DNA from: Micromonospora sp. CB01531
GTDB lineage: Bacteria; Actinomycetota; Actinomycetes; Mycobacteriales; Micromonosporaceae
Assembly: GCF_001905095.1 (NCBI RefSeq)
Contig: NZ_LWLS01000138.1
Location: 187,321 to 251,320 of the forward strand
Direction: 5' to 3'
Length of the DNA: 64,000 nt
This document shows, piece after piece, positions 16,532 to 25,743 of this stretch. The position numbers were made by a program, and so were the translations under genes. The notes beneath the pieces are model-generated. The model worked only from the letters and a program-made list of their open reading frames with translations. It was not told the DNA's origin and searched no databases. Each line of letters starts with the position of its first letter. The stretch's first letter is position 1.

Positions 16532-17377
16532 GTGACCGGGGTGAATGAACCTGTGGAAGATCTCACTGGGCGTCGGACCGTGGTGGTGACGGGCGCCAGC
16601 TCGGGCATCGGACTGGCCGCGGCGCTGGACCTGGCACGACGCGGTGACCAGGTCGTGCTGGTCGGCCGGGACCCGGCCCGGCTCCGGGCCGCCGGCGACC
16701 GGGTACGCGAGTGCTGCGGCGAGCCGCCCGAGCTGTTCCGCGCCGACTTCGCCGTGCTGGACGACGTACGCCGGCTCGCGGAGAAGTTGCGTACGGCGTA
16801 CGACCGGATCGACGTGCTCGCCAACAACGCCGGCGCGATCGTGCTCCAGCCGGTCACCACCGTCGACGGCTTCGAACTGACCGTGCAGGCCAACCACCTC
16901 GCCCCGTTCCTGCTCAGCAACCTGCTGCGGGATCGGATCGGGCGGATGGTGGTGACCGCCTCCGGCGCCCACCGCAGCGGCGTGCTCGACCCGGACGACC
17001 TGAACGTGGTGCTGCGCCGCTACCGGCCGATGCGTGCGTACGGCACCAGCAAACAGGCGAACATCCTCTTCGCCGCCGAGGCGGCCCGGCGCTGGCCGGA
17101 CGTGCCGGCGTACTCATTCCACCCGGGCGTGGTGCGCACCCGGTTCGGCAACGAGAGCCCGCTGGTCGCCCTCGGCATGCGGCTGCTGCCGTTCCGCAGC
17201 CCCGAGCGGGGCGCGGAGACCCTGGTCTGGCTGGCCAATCAGGACCCGTCCCGGCTGGTCGACGGCGGCTACTACCACGACCGGCGGCTCCGTCGGCCGC
17301 TGCCGAAGGCGGCCGACCCGGCGCTCGCCGCCCGGCTCTGGACCGCCAGCGCGCAGGCCGTCGGCCTCGACGGCTGA
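16532..17377 (+). CDS. SDR-family NAD(P)-dependent oxidoreductase
   Basis: This 281-residue SDR is closest in style to retinol-dehydrogenase/light-dependent-protochlorophyllide-reductase-like members. It has VVVTGASSGIGLAAAL, the acidic cofactor-specificity region VGRDPARLR, LANNAGAI, and a Tyr-Lys catalytic pair in YGTSKQANI with the upstream Ser in TASGAHRS. These enzymes reduce or oxidise hydrophobic carbonyl compounds. It is divergent from the CoA-lyase gene. Substrate is unknown. Confidence 0.88.
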   Translation: MTGVNEPVEDLTGRRTVVVTGASSGIGLAAALDLARRGDQVVLVGRDPARLRAAGDRVRECCGEPPELFRADFAVLDDVRRLAEKLRTAYDRIDVLANNAGAIVLQPVTTVDGFELTVQANHLAPFLLSNLLRDRIGRMVVTASGAHRSGVLDPDDLNVVLRRYRPMRAYGTSKQANILFAAEAARRWPDVPAYSFHPGVVRTRFGNESPLVALGMRLLPFRSPERGAETLVWLANQDPSRLVDGGYYHDRRLRRPLPKAADPALAARLWTASAQAVGLDG

Positions 17378-17426
17378 GGCGTTTTCCGCTGTCGCGCCGG
17401 CCGGGTCCGCGGGGATACTGCGCCGC

Positions 17427-18140
17427 ATGACCGAGGACGAGGCAACCCTGCAGGTTGGTGGCACGGACGACGATCTGGCCGCCCAGGTCGAACGGGAGCT
17501 CACCGCGTACAACAACGCGGCCACCGGCGCCGACGACGAGGCCGACATCTCGATCCGGGTCACCGGCGCGGACGGCGAGTTGATCGGCGGGCTGACCGGC
17601 TGGACCTGGGGTGGCCGGGCCGGGATCAACACCATCTGGGTACGCGCCGACCAGCGACACCGAGGCTGGGGCGGACGCATGCTGCGGGCCGCCGAGGCGG
17701 AGGCCCGCCGGCGGGGCTGCACCGAGATCTCGGTGGCGTCGTTCTCGTTCCAGGCGCCGGCGTTCTACCGTCGGCACGGCTACACCGACACCGGGATCCG
17801 GGACGGCATCCCGGGCGGACAGGTCGACCACCAGTTCTGGAAACCGCTGGTAGACGACCCGGCGGGCGTGCTCCGGGTGGTCGCCCTGGTCGACCTGGGC
17901 ACCGACGCCGAGGCCGGCCGACGGTACGAGGACGGGGTGCTCGCGCTGCTCGGACGGCACGGCGGACGGCTGGAACGGCGGCTGCGGACCGGGGACGGGC
18001 GGACCGAGGTGCACGTGATCCGGTTCGCCGCCCGGGCCGGCTACGACGGCTTCCTGGCCGACCCGGAACGGGCCGCGCTCCGCGCCGACCTGGGCGACGC
18101 CGCCCCCACCGGTCAGGTGCTGGAGGTCCAGGACGTGTGA
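17427..18140 (+). CDS. GNAT acetyltransferase with C-terminal alpha-beta domain
   Basis: This protein has 237 residues. The first 140 are a GNAT fold with the acetyl-CoA loop RADQRHRGWGGRMLRAAEAEARRRG and the later strand ASFSFQAPAFYRRHGY. The remaining roughly 95 residues (RVVALVDLGTDAEAGRRYEDGVLALLGRHGG) look like a ferredoxin-like alpha-beta domain such as DUF1330/ABM. The fusion is less usual than a bare GNAT. The acceptor is unknown. A GATACT box 7 bases before the ATG suggests a leaderless message. Confidence 0.8.
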   Translation: MTEDEATLQVGGTDDDLAAQVERELTAYNNAATGADDEADISIRVTGADGELIGGLTGWTWGGRAGINTIWVRADQRHRGWGGRMLRAAEAEARRRGCTEISVASFSFQAPAFYRRHGYTDTGIRDGIPGGQVDHQFWKPLVDDPAGVLRVVALVDLGTDAEAGRRYEDGVLALLGRHGGRLERRLRTGDGRTEVHVIRFAARAGYDGFLADPERAALRADLGDAAPTGQVLEVQDV

Positions 18141-18143
18141 GCC

Positions 18144-20372
18144 CTACTCGGCGACGTGAACCGGGACGCTGGTGACCACCACGCCGGGCAGGGCCCGCAG
18201 GGCGGCGCGCAGCCGCTGCTCGGCACGGCTGTGCAGCAGCCGGTGCCAGCGGTGGCGGAGCACCACCTCCGGCACGATCACGGTCAGGGTCAGCTCCGGC
18301 CGGGTGGCGTGCAGCGCCTCCAGGTAGTGCGCGAGCGGCCCGATCACCGCCCGGTACGGCGACACGATCGTCTCCAGCCGCAGATGGTCGCCCCAGGCCC
18401 GCCACTGGTCGCGGAACCGGTCCGCCTCGGCGTCCTCGGGGGCGATGTGCACGGCCAGCGTCGGCTGGCCCAGCGACGCCGCGTACGCCATGGCGCGCAG
18501 CGACGCCCGGTTCAGCCGGGCCACCGGCACCACCACGAGATGGCGTACCTCCTGGGGCAGCCGCTCGCCCTCGGCCGACCCGCCGGGTCCCCGCGGCGCG
18601 TTACCTGACGTGGGCCCGGGGGACGACGGTTGGTGCAGCGCCAGGTTGTCGTCCAGCCGGGCGTAGTGGCGATGGATCCCGCGGCTGAGCAGCACCAGGG
18701 TGGGTACCGCGATCACCACCAGCCAGGCACCCTGGGCGAACTTGCCGATCGCGGCGGTCACCAGCACCAGCCCGGAGAGGGTGGCGCCGACCGCGTTGAC
18801 CACCAGTCGGCGTCGCCAGCCGCGGTCCCGGTGCCGGCGCCAGTGCACCACCATGCCGGCCTGCGACAGCGTGAAGGCGAGGAACACGCCGACGGCGTAG
18901 AGCGGGATCAGCGACGCGGTGTGCCCGCCGAAGGCGACGAAGATGAGCGCCGCGGCGACGGCGAGCGCGACCAGGCCGTTGTTGAACGACAGCCGGTCCC
19001 CCAGGTGCAGGAACCGGCGGGGGGCGTGGCCGTTGCGGGCCATGAAGAAGAGCAGCCGGGGAAAGTCGTTGAACGCGGTGTTCGCCGCCAGCAGCAGGAT
19101 CAGCGCGGTGGCGGCCTGGAGAAACGCGTACCAGGGCCCGGTGGGGAAGGTGAGCCGGCCGAGCTGGGACAGGATCGTCTGGTCCGGCCGGGGCACCAGG
19201 CCGTTCAGGTGGATCAGGCCGATCAGCCCGGCGAAGAGCACCACCAGCATGGTGACCATCCAGCCGAGCGTGGTGCGGGCGTTGCGCCACTCCCTGGGCC
19301 GGAACGCCGGGATCGCGTTCGACACCGCCTCGATGCCGGTCATCGACACCGCCCCCGAGGAGAACGCTCGCAGCACCAGCAGCAGGCCCAGCCCCTCCGT
19401 CACCGGCACGGGCGGCGGCGGCACGGGCGCGAAACCCCGGGCCGCCGCGCGCGCGTAGCCGACCACCAGCACGGCCAGGACCGCGGCCACGAAGGCGTAC
19501 GTGGGCAGCACGAAGATGTTGCCGGCGGTACGCACCCCGCGCAGGTTCCCGGCGAGCAGCACGGCGATCACCAGCACCCCGAGCGGCACGGTGAACGGGG
19601 TGAGTCCGGGCATCGCCGAGGTGATCGCGCTCACCCCCGCCGCGATCGACACCGACACCGTGAGCACGTAGTCGAGCATCAGCCCGGCCGCGGCGGTGAG
19701 TCCCGCCGTCGTCCCGAGGTTGTCACCGGCCACGATGTACGACCCGGCGCCGTGCGGGTACGCGGGGATGGTCTGCCGGTACGACAGCCCGACCGCGATC
19801 ATGAGCACCACCAGCACTGCGGCCAGCGGCAGGGAGAGCCCGAGCGCGCCGCTGCCGGCGAGCACCAGCACGACCAGCATCGCCTCCGGCCCGTACGCCA
19901 CCGAGCTGAGCAGGTCGGAGGAGAGGATCGGCAGGGCGACGAGTTTCCGCATCCGCTCGTAGAGCACGGCGGAGCTGGACAGCGGTGGGCCGAAGAGCGT
20001 CCGGCGCAGCCGGGTGAGCACCCGCCCGGTCCGGGAGCCGGGCTCGTGGGCCGGCCCGGTGGCGCACAGCTCGTCCGGTTCCTCGACGGTGAACATGTTG
20101 ATCGGGGCCAGCCGCCCGAACCGGCTCGGCGACGGACCGGGCCGGTTGCGGCCCAGGGTCGGGTCAACAGGCAGTTCGTCGACGTGCCGGGGGGTGTGCC
20201 AGCGTTCCCCGATCCGGCCCAATGCCGCCTGCTCCTCGGGGCCCAACGGCGGGAACTCGGCCGAGGGGGTGACGAGTGTGCCCCGATCGGGCTCGTCACC
20301 CTGCCGCTCCGTCTGCGCCCCCACCCTCCGCACTTTCATCGAAAGCGGCGGCTCGGGAGGCGGAATCGCCAC
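18144..20372 (-). CDS. APC-family amino-acid permease with C-terminal UspA-like domain
   Basis: This protein has 742 residues. After a roughly 125-residue cytoplasmic N-terminus come about 12 membrane helices of the APC superfamily (ILSSDLLSSVAYGPEAM, YRQTIPAYPHGAGSYIVAGDNLGTTAGL). A cytoplasmic domain of about 150 residues (HLVVVPVARLNRASLRAMAYAASLG and ALHATRPELTLTVIVPEVV) resembles universal stress protein folds seen on this transporter subfamily. Transport of amino acids or polyamines is likely; the substrate is not readable. GTG 20372 has a fair ribosome site (GGGGAG); an internal ATG at 20339 is the alternative. Confidence 0.85.
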   Translation of the reverse strand: MAIPPPEPPLSMKVRRVGAQTERQGDEPDRGTLVTPSAEFPPLGPEEQAALGRIGERWHTPRHVDELPVDPTLGRNRPGPSPSRFGRLAPINMFTVEEPDELCATGPAHEPGSRTGRVLTRLRRTLFGPPLSSSAVLYERMRKLVALPILSSDLLSSVAYGPEAMLVVLVLAGSGALGLSLPLAAVLVVLMIAVGLSYRQTIPAYPHGAGSYIVAGDNLGTTAGLTAAAGLMLDYVLTVSVSIAAGVSAITSAMPGLTPFTVPLGVLVIAVLLAGNLRGVRTAGNIFVLPTYAFVAAVLAVLVVGYARAAARGFAPVPPPPVPVTEGLGLLLVLRAFSSGAVSMTGIEAVSNAIPAFRPREWRNARTTLGWMVTMLVVLFAGLIGLIHLNGLVPRPDQTILSQLGRLTFPTGPWYAFLQAATALILLLAANTAFNDFPRLLFFMARNGHAPRRFLHLGDRLSFNNGLVALAVAAALIFVAFGGHTASLIPLYAVGVFLAFTLSQAGMVVHWRRHRDRGWRRRLVVNAVGATLSGLVLVTAAIGKFAQGAWLVVIAVPTLVLLSRGIHRHYARLDDNLALHQPSSPGPTSGNAPRGPGGSAEGERLPQEVRHLVVVPVARLNRASLRAMAYAASLGQPTLAVHIAPEDAEADRFRDQWRAWGDHLRLETIVSPYRAVIGPLAHYLEALHATRPELTLTVIVPEVVLRHRWHRLLHSRAEQRLRAALRALPGVVVTSVPVHVAE

Positions 20373-20415
20373 ACTCCCCGGGAAAGTGTGGCCGCCGCGT
20401 CACGGCCGGCCGGTG

Positions 20416-21372
20416 TCAGTCGGTGAGCGGGGCGGCGTCGGCGGGGATCGGAACCGGCTCGGCGCGGCGGCCGGCCCGGGCGCCGCCGAGCACGACCACG
20501 GCCACGCCGGCCAGCAGCAGCGCGAGCCCCGGCAGGGCGAGCGGGCGGGGCAGTTGGCCGAGCCAGACCCAGGCGATCAGGGCCGCGCCGGGCGCCTCCA
20601 GCAGGATCAGCACGCTGACCGTGGTGGCGGAGACCCGGTGCAGGGCGTAGTTGAACATCGAGTGGCCGAGCAGTTGGGCACCGGCCACCAGGCCGAGGAT
20701 CGCCAGCCAGGTGCCCGCCGGGTAGCCGTGCAGACGTACCCCGCCGAGCAGGCAGACGACCAGCAGGATCGCCGCGCAGACCCCGTAGCAGATGGTGGTG
20801 TAGGTGGTGGTGCTGATGGTGGTCCGGGCGCGCTCGCCGAAGGCGGTGTAGATCGCGACGAACAGGCCGCCCGCGACGGCGAGCAGGTCACCAGCGAAGG
20901 CCCGGCCGGAGACGGCAAAGTCGGCGCCGGTGGCCAGCACCGCGCCGAGCACCGCCACCGCGATCCCGGCCCAGACCGCCCGCGGGAGGCGGCGGCCCTG
21001 CCAGCGGGCGATCAGCCCCTGCCACACCGGCTGGGTGGCGACCAGCGCGGTGGCCGCAGCGACCGTGGTGAGCTGCACGCTCGGCATCCAGGTGGCGAAG
21101 TGGGCGGCCAGCGCCACCCCGGAGAGCACGCAGTACAGCCCCTCGCGCCGGCCGGCGCCCACGGTCAGCGCCCGGAACTCGGACCGCCGCCGGGCCAGCG
21201 AGAACGGGCCGAGCACCGCCACCGAGAGCAGGTTCCGCCAGAACGCGATGGCGAGGGCCGGCGCGGCGGCAAACGCGACCAGTGGGGCGGACGACGAGAC
21301 GGCGGCGACGGCCAGCACGAGCGCGCCGAGAGTCAGCGCATCGGGCGGAGGGCGGTACGGAGCGGACGACAC
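20416..21372 (-). CDS. EamA/DMT-family exporter
   Basis: This 318-residue protein of about ten membrane helices consists of two EamA repeats (first around FWRNLLSVAVLGPFSLARRR, second around GAQLLGHSMFNYALHRVSATTVSVLILLEAPGAALIAWVWLGQ). The family exports amino acids, metabolites or drugs. GTG 21372 is favoured since GAGGA stands about 9 bases upstream; TTG at 21381 is the longer alternative. It is divergent from the HAD gene. Confidence 0.85.
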   Translation of the reverse strand: MSSAPYRPPPDALTLGALVLAVAAVSSSAPLVAFAAAPALAIAFWRNLLSVAVLGPFSLARRRSEFRALTVGAGRREGLYCVLSGVALAAHFATWMPSVQLTTVAAATALVATQPVWQGLIARWQGRRLPRAVWAGIAVAVLGAVLATGADFAVSGRAFAGDLLAVAGGLFVAIYTAFGERARTTISTTTYTTICYGVCAAILLVVCLLGGVRLHGYPAGTWLAILGLVAGAQLLGHSMFNYALHRVSATTVSVLILLEAPGAALIAWVWLGQLPRPLALPGLALLLAGVAVVVLGGARAGRRAEPVPIPADAAPLTD

Positions 21373-21477
21373 GGAGAGCAATCCTCACACGAACAGGGGA
21401 CACCACGGATCGTCAGCACTCCGTTACGATCATGCGCGTCCCGGCGACTCCCCCTCGACGTCCGGAGGCACTCCCCC

Positions 21478-22182
21478 ATGCCCAGCTACCAGGCGGTGCT
21501 GTTCGACTTCTTCGGCACCCTGACCCGCTGCGTCCAGCGTGGCTCCGCCCACCAGGCGGCCGCCGAGCTGCTCGGCTGTCCGGCCGACACGCTGTTCCAG
21601 GTACTCGACCGCACCTACTACCAGCGCGCCAGCGGCCAGTTCGGCAACGCCGAGGCGACCCTGCGCTGGGTCTGCGACCAGGCCGGTGTCCACCCCACCG
21701 ACGCGGTGGTACGCGCCGCCGTCGCCTCCCGCCACCAGGCGATCCGCGCCGACACCCGGCTGCGGGACGAGGCGGTCCCGGTGCTGGCCGCGCTGCGTCA
21801 GCGGGGCATACGCACCGGGCTGATCAGCGACTGCACCCACGAACTGCCCGCCTTCCTGCCCCAGCTCGCGGTCGCGCCTCTGCTCGACGTACGGGTCTTC
21901 TCGGTGCAGGTCGGGTGCTGCAAGCCGGACCCGACGCTCTACCTGGCCGCCTGCCGCCGGCTCGACCTCGCCCCGGCCGACTGCCTCTACGTGGGCGACG
22001 GAGGCAGCCAGGAACTCACCGGCGCGGAGCGGGCCGGCATGACGGCGGTCCGGCTGGCCGCCCCGGACCTGGCCGGGCACATGGTCTTCAACGCCGACCG
22101 GCGCTGGGACGGCCCGGTGCTGACCTCGCTGACCGAGGTGCTGGACCTGCTCGACCCGGTCCCCTGCGCCGTTACGGTCTGA
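21478..22182 (+). CDS. HAD-family hydrolase
   Basis: This 234-residue phosphatase-like protein shows all HAD motifs: I FDFFGTLTR (first Asp nucleophile; the second Asp is replaced by Phe-Gly, as in several subfamily members), II LISDCTHE, III KPDPTLYLAA, IV YVGDGGSQELTGA. A helical cap occupies about residues 20-80. The ATG has GGAGG 9-13 bases upstream. The phosphate substrate is unknown. Confidence 0.87.
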   Translation: MPSYQAVLFDFFGTLTRCVQRGSAHQAAAELLGCPADTLFQVLDRTYYQRASGQFGNAEATLRWVCDQAGVHPTDAVVRAAVASRHQAIRADTRLRDEAVPVLAALRQRGIRTGLISDCTHELPAFLPQLAVAPLLDVRVFSVQVGCCKPDPTLYLAACRRLDLAPADCLYVGDGGSQELTGAERAGMTAVRLAAPDLAGHMVFNADRRWDGPVLTSLTEVLDLLDPVPCAVTV

Positions 22183-22185
22183 GGT

Positions 22186-22701
22186 TCAGCGGCGGCGCAC
22201 CTTGTGCAGCCGGAACGGCTTGCGGGTGGCCCGCACCACGGGGGCCTCCCGGGGCGGCTCGGCCAGCGACTCGGCCGGCAGGTCGGCACCCGCCACCGGG
22301 GTACCCGCCGGCGCCAGCCGGTTCAGCGCGCAGCCCTCGGTGGCCCAGCGTCCGATCAGGTCGGCGGTGGGGCCGGAGGCGTTGAGCCGCTTCGCCGCGA
22401 CCAGCGGTGCGGCGGCCTCCCACTCCTCGGTACCCGGTTGCAGCCGGGTGACCCGGGCCGGCCAGGTGACGATCCGGCCGCCATGGTCGCCGCGCAGGGT
22501 CACCTGCGCCGCGTCGGCGTCGGCCAGCCCGGGAGCGGACTGCTCGCCGGGGCCGCTGACCACGAGCAGCGTCCCCTCCAGCGGCAGGCACCAGAGCGCC
22601 ACCGCCGGGCCCTTCCCGACGCTCACCCAGCAGACGGCCGCCTTCTTCACCGCCTCGTCCACCAGCGGCGTCACCTCGCGGCTGTCCAACTCGTCCGTCA
22701 C
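22186..22701 (-). CDS. Hypothetical protein, pyridoxamine-oxidase-like fold
   Basis: This 171-residue protein begins VTDELDSREVTPLVDEAVKKAAVCWVSVG and contains LWCLPLEGTLLVVSGPGEQ, a layout like actinobacterial flavin-reductase/pyridoxamine 5'-phosphate oxidase-like split-barrel proteins. The basic tail KPFRLHKVRRR is notable. The GTG at 22701 has GAGAGG upstream. A longer open frame upstream overlaps the PhzF gene in another frame and is ignored. Function is not assigned. Confidence 0.6.
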   Translation of the reverse strand: MTDELDSREVTPLVDEAVKKAAVCWVSVGKGPAVALWCLPLEGTLLVVSGPGEQSAPGLADADAAQVTLRGDHGGRIVTWPARVTRLQPGTEEWEAAAPLVAAKRLNASGPTADLIGRWATEGCALNRLAPAGTPVAGADLPAESLAEPPREAPVVRATRKPFRLHKVRRR

Positions 22702-22745
22702 ACCGGCATCCTCTCGTACGCGCGCCCGTCGGCGGTGGGCGCTGG

Positions 22746-23615
22746 TCAGCCCACGAAGGGCGGGACGGCGATCTCGCCGCGGGCCACCGGCATCACCTGG
22801 CCGGAGACCGTCGCGCCCACGGCCACTCCACCGGCCGCGGTCACCGTGCAGGCCAGCGCCGACGGGCGGTTGATCTCGATGCCCTGGCGGACCGCGTACG
22901 CCGAGCGCCCCTCGCCGGGCAGCAGCCCGCTGGCGACCAGCCAGACCCCGAGGCCCAGCGCGGCCGAGCCGGTGGCCGGATCCTCCGGCACGCCGAGCCC
23001 CGGCACGAACACCCGCGCGTGCGCGGTCTGGGTGGCCGGGTCCCAGGAGAAGACGCTCACGTGCTCCACGCCGTACCGCTCCGCCGCCGGCGGGTTCAGC
23101 TTGGCCCGGGCCACCACGTCGGGGCGTACCGGAAGGTAGGGGAACTCCAGGCCGCAGCCGGCCACCCGCGGTGCCGGGCCGGCGTGGTCGGCGGCGGTGA
23201 GGCCGACCATCTCCAGCAGCGGCTCCGGGTCGAGCTCGGGGCCGAGGGTGGGCGTGCCGCCGGTGAGGGTCGCGCCCGTCGCGGTCACCTCGATCGGCAG
23301 CACCCCGGCACCGCACTCCTGGCTGACCTGGCCCGCGTCGAACATGCCACGTCGGCTCGCGGTCACCGCCGCGCCCACGCTCGGGTGGCCGGCGAACGGC
23401 AACTCCTCGGCCGGGGTGAAGATCCGCGCCCGGTACGTCGCCCCGACCTGTGTCGGCGGCAGCACGAACACCGTCTCCGACAGGTTGAACTCCAGCGCGA
23501 GCGCCTGCATCTGTTCGGTGGCCAGCCCTTCCGCGCCGAACACCACGGCCAGCGGGTTGCCGGCGAACGGGCGGTCGGTGAAGACGTCCACGATCTCGTA
23601 GGCCAAGGTCGACAT
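22746..23615 (-). CDS. PhzF-family isomerase
   Basis: This 289-residue protein shows the two-lobed diaminopimelate-epimerase fold of PhzF. Marks are YEIVDVFTDRPFAGNPLAVVF at the start, the conserved acidic residue in LALEFNLSETVFV, FAGHPSVGAA in the first lobe and DPATGSAALGLGVWLVASG in the second. PhzF enzymes catalyse proton shifts, classically in phenazine synthesis, but no phenazine genes are near, so a housekeeping isomerase is more likely. The start ATG at 23615 is favoured over one at 23627. Confidence 0.9.
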   Translation of the reverse strand: MSTLAYEIVDVFTDRPFAGNPLAVVFGAEGLATEQMQALALEFNLSETVFVLPPTQVGATYRARIFTPAEELPFAGHPSVGAAVTASRRGMFDAGQVSQECGAGVLPIEVTATGATLTGGTPTLGPELDPEPLLEMVGLTAADHAGPAPRVAGCGLEFPYLPVRPDVVARAKLNPPAAERYGVEHVSVFSWDPATQTAHARVFVPGLGVPEDPATGSAALGLGVWLVASGLLPGEGRSAYAVRQGIEINRPSALACTVTAAGGVAVGATVSGQVMPVARGEIAVPPFVG

Positions 23616-23635
23616 GTTGATAAACACTAGGCCCT

Positions 23636-23641
23636 TAGGCT
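23636..23641 (+). promoter_or_regulatory. Predicted -10 element, leaderless CBS-protein gene
   Basis: TAGGCT ends 6 bases before the GTG at 23648. The divergent PhzF gene starts only 32 bases away, and the opposite strand shows TAGTGT about 8 bases before its ATG, so two leaderless promoters appear packed back to back. Confidence 0.5.
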
Positions 23642-23647
23642 GGTGCT

Positions 23648-24934
23648 GTGAGCACGCCGAACCGGGTCTACCTCGCTCGACTCGCCGGAGTCGCCGTCTT
23701 CGACCCGAATGGCGACCAGGTGGGCCGGGTCCGCGACGCGGTCGCCCGGCTGCGGCCGAGCCCGCAGTCGCCCGAGGTGGTGGGTCTGGTCGCCGAGATG
23801 CCGATGCGCCGGCGCATCTTCCTCTCCATCAACCGGATCACCTCCATCGACCCGGACGCCGTCGTCCTGGGCAGCGGCACCCTCAACCTGCGCCGCTTCG
23901 AGAAGCGCCCCAACGAGCTGCTGGTGCTGCAGGAGCTGCTGGACCGGCGGGTGCAGTTGGAGAACGGGCAGCCCGGCACGGTGGTCGACGTGTCGATGGA
24001 ACGCAGCCGCGGCGGCGAGTGGCCGCTGACCCGGGTGGCCGTCCGCGAGCAGACCGGCCGGCTCACCCGCCGCGGCCACCTCCAGCAGGTCGAGTGGGAC
24101 CGGGTACGCGGCCTCGGCGGGGTGGGCGACACCCGCGGTACGGCCAACCTCCTCGCCGTCCTGGAGGACATGCGCCCGGCCGACCTGGCCAACGCGTTGC
24201 AGGACCTGCCCGACGCCCGGCGCAACGAGGTGGCGGCGGCGCTGGACGACGAGCGCCTCGCCGACGTGCTCAGCGAGCTGCCGGAGCACGACCAGGTGGA
24301 GATCCTGGCCGCACTGGACCGGGAACGCGCCGCCGACGTGCTCGAGGAGATGGAGCCGGACGACGCCGCCGACCTGCTCAACGAGCTGCCGCCGCCGGAG
24401 CAGGACGTGCTGCTGGACCTGATGGAGCCGGACGAGGCAAACCCGGTACGCCAGCTGCTGCGCTACGCCTCGGGCACCGCGGGCAGCGTGATGACCTCCG
24501 AGCCGGTCATCCTGCCCCCCGACGCCACGGTGGCCGAGGCGCTCGCCCGGATCCGGGAGCCGCAGCTCTCCCCCGCCGTGGCCGCCCAGGTCTTCGTGAC
24601 CCGCGCCCCGATGACCACCCCCACCGGCCGCTACCTGGGTATGGTCCACTTCCAGCGGCTGCTCCGGGAGCCCCCGGCCGACCTGCTCGGCGGGGTGGTG
24701 GTCAACGACATCGACCCGCTGCGGCCGACCACCCCGCTGCCCGAGATCACCCGCCGGATGGCCACCTACGACCTGGTCGCCATGCCGGTGGTGGACCGCA
24801 ACAACCGGCTCGTCGGGGCGGTGACCGTGGACGACGTGCTGGACCACTCGCTGCCCCGCGACTGGCGCAACCGGGACGTCGTACCGGCCCCGGCCGCCGC
24901 CGAGGCAGAGACCCTGGACGGTGGCGATGGCTGA
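23648..24934 (+). CDS. MgtE N-domain and CBS-domain protein without transporter part
   Basis: This protein has 428 residues. A PRC-barrel-like N-terminal region (about 8-150) is followed by MgtE N-terminal helical repeats (LAVLEDMRPADLANALQDL to DDAADLLNELPPPEQ, about 175-270) and a pair of CBS domains (about 275-405: VMTSEPVILPPDATVAEALAR and YDLVAMPVVDRNNRLVGAVTVDDVLDH). The membrane channel of MgtE is absent, so it is a soluble sensor-like protein, possibly Mg2+- or nucleotide-binding. The 3' end overlaps the DUF1003 gene, a pairing conserved in actinobacteria. Confidence 0.85.
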   Translation: MSTPNRVYLARLAGVAVFDPNGDQVGRVRDAVARLRPSPQSPEVVGLVAEMPMRRRIFLSINRITSIDPDAVVLGSGTLNLRRFEKRPNELLVLQELLDRRVQLENGQPGTVVDVSMERSRGGEWPLTRVAVREQTGRLTRRGHLQQVEWDRVRGLGGVGDTRGTANLLAVLEDMRPADLANALQDLPDARRNEVAAALDDERLADVLSELPEHDQVEILAALDRERAADVLEEMEPDDAADLLNELPPPEQDVLLDLMEPDEANPVRQLLRYASGTAGSVMTSEPVILPPDATVAEALARIREPQLSPAVAAQVFVTRAPMTTPTGRYLGMVHFQRLLREPPADLLGGVVVNDIDPLRPTTPLPEITRRMATYDLVAMPVVDRNNRLVGAVTVDDVLDHSLPRDWRNRDVVPAPAAAEAETLDGGDG

Positions 24935-25532
24935 CCAGCGACGGGCCGAGCGACTGGACCAGCCACGCGAACCCCGGGGCGTCCGGCTGCCCCGGGTCGA
25001 CCAGGAGACCTTCGGCCGGTGGTCCGAGGGGATCGCCCGCGGCATGGGCACGGCCAACTTCATCGTCTACATGACGCTGGTCATCGGCGCGTGGTTCGCG
25101 TGGAACACCCTCGCTCCGCCGAGTTGGCGCTTCGATCCGTACACCTTCACCTTCCTCACCCTGCTCCTGTCCATCCAGGCCTCGTACGCGGCCCCGCTGA
25201 TCCTGCTGGCCCAGAACCGGCAGTCGGACCGGGACCGGATCGCGCTGGAGGAGGACCGGCGGCGCGCCACCATGCAGAAGGCCGAGACGGAATACCTGGC
25301 CCGGGAGATCGCCGCGCTGCGGATCGCCGTGGGCGAGGTGGCCACCCGGGACTTCGTCCGCTCGGAACTGGCCCGGCTGGCCGAGGAGCTGGACGAGGCG
25401 GCGCAGCGGCGGCAGCGGCGGGAGCGCCGGCAGCCGGGCCGGGAGCCCCGGCGGCACGGCGGCGAGCCACTCGACGAGCCGCAGGACGAACTGGACGGCG
25501 ACTACGCCCGGGACCGGCGCCCGGAGGGCTGA
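24927..25532 (+). CDS. DUF1003 membrane protein
   Basis: This protein has 201 residues. The DUF1003 core begins at about residue 25 (GIARGMGTANFIVYMTLVIGAWFAWNTL) and contains two membrane helices, the second in FLTLLLSIQASYAAPLILLAQNRQSDRDRIALEEDRR. An Arg-rich coiled coil follows. It overlaps the CBS-protein gene by 8 bases and the two are surely co-expressed. A role in metal homeostasis next to an MgtE-N protein is often assumed, without proof. Confidence 0.88.
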   Translation: MADQRRAERLDQPREPRGVRLPRVDQETFGRWSEGIARGMGTANFIVYMTLVIGAWFAWNTLAPPSWRFDPYTFTFLTLLLSIQASYAAPLILLAQNRQSDRDRIALEEDRRRATMQKAETEYLAREIAALRIAVGEVATRDFVRSELARLAEELDEAAQRRQRRERRQPGREPRRHGGEPLDEPQDELDGDYARDRRPEG

Positions 25533-25586
25533 GCCGGGCGGTGACCGGCACCGCCGCCCGGGCCGCCGACAGCCGCGGGAAGTATT

Positions 25587-25625
25587 GAACGCCGCGCGCC
25601 TCAAGGGGCCAGGCGAGCGGCGTTC
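25587..25625 (+). terminator. Terminator hairpin after DUF1003 gene
   Basis: GAACGCCGC (25587-25595) pairs with GCGGCGTTC (25617-25625), and an inner CGCCT pairs with AGGCG, giving about 14 base pairs with single-base bulges around a 9-base loop. It ends the CBS/DUF1003 operon. Confidence 0.7.
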
Positions 25626-25730
25626 GTCTCGATCGTCCCACTTCGCGGCACGGCCCGTCCACCCCTCGGTCGCGTCATCGATTCGCTCACACCGGCCCCC
25701 GCCAGCGGCGGACGCCAATGACCAGCGACG

Positions 25731-25736
25731 TAGCAT
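25731..25736 (+). promoter_or_regulatory. Predicted -10 element, leaderless mrp
   Basis: TAGCAT stands 7 bases before the mrp ATG at 25744 and no ribosome site intervenes. Confidence 0.5.
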
Positions 25737-25743
25737 TGCGGGC

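Noticed and set aside
18630..20426. A 598-residue frame antisense to the permease gene
   Set aside because: His/Gln/Arg-rich with no domains; the opposite strand encodes a clear 12-helix transporter.
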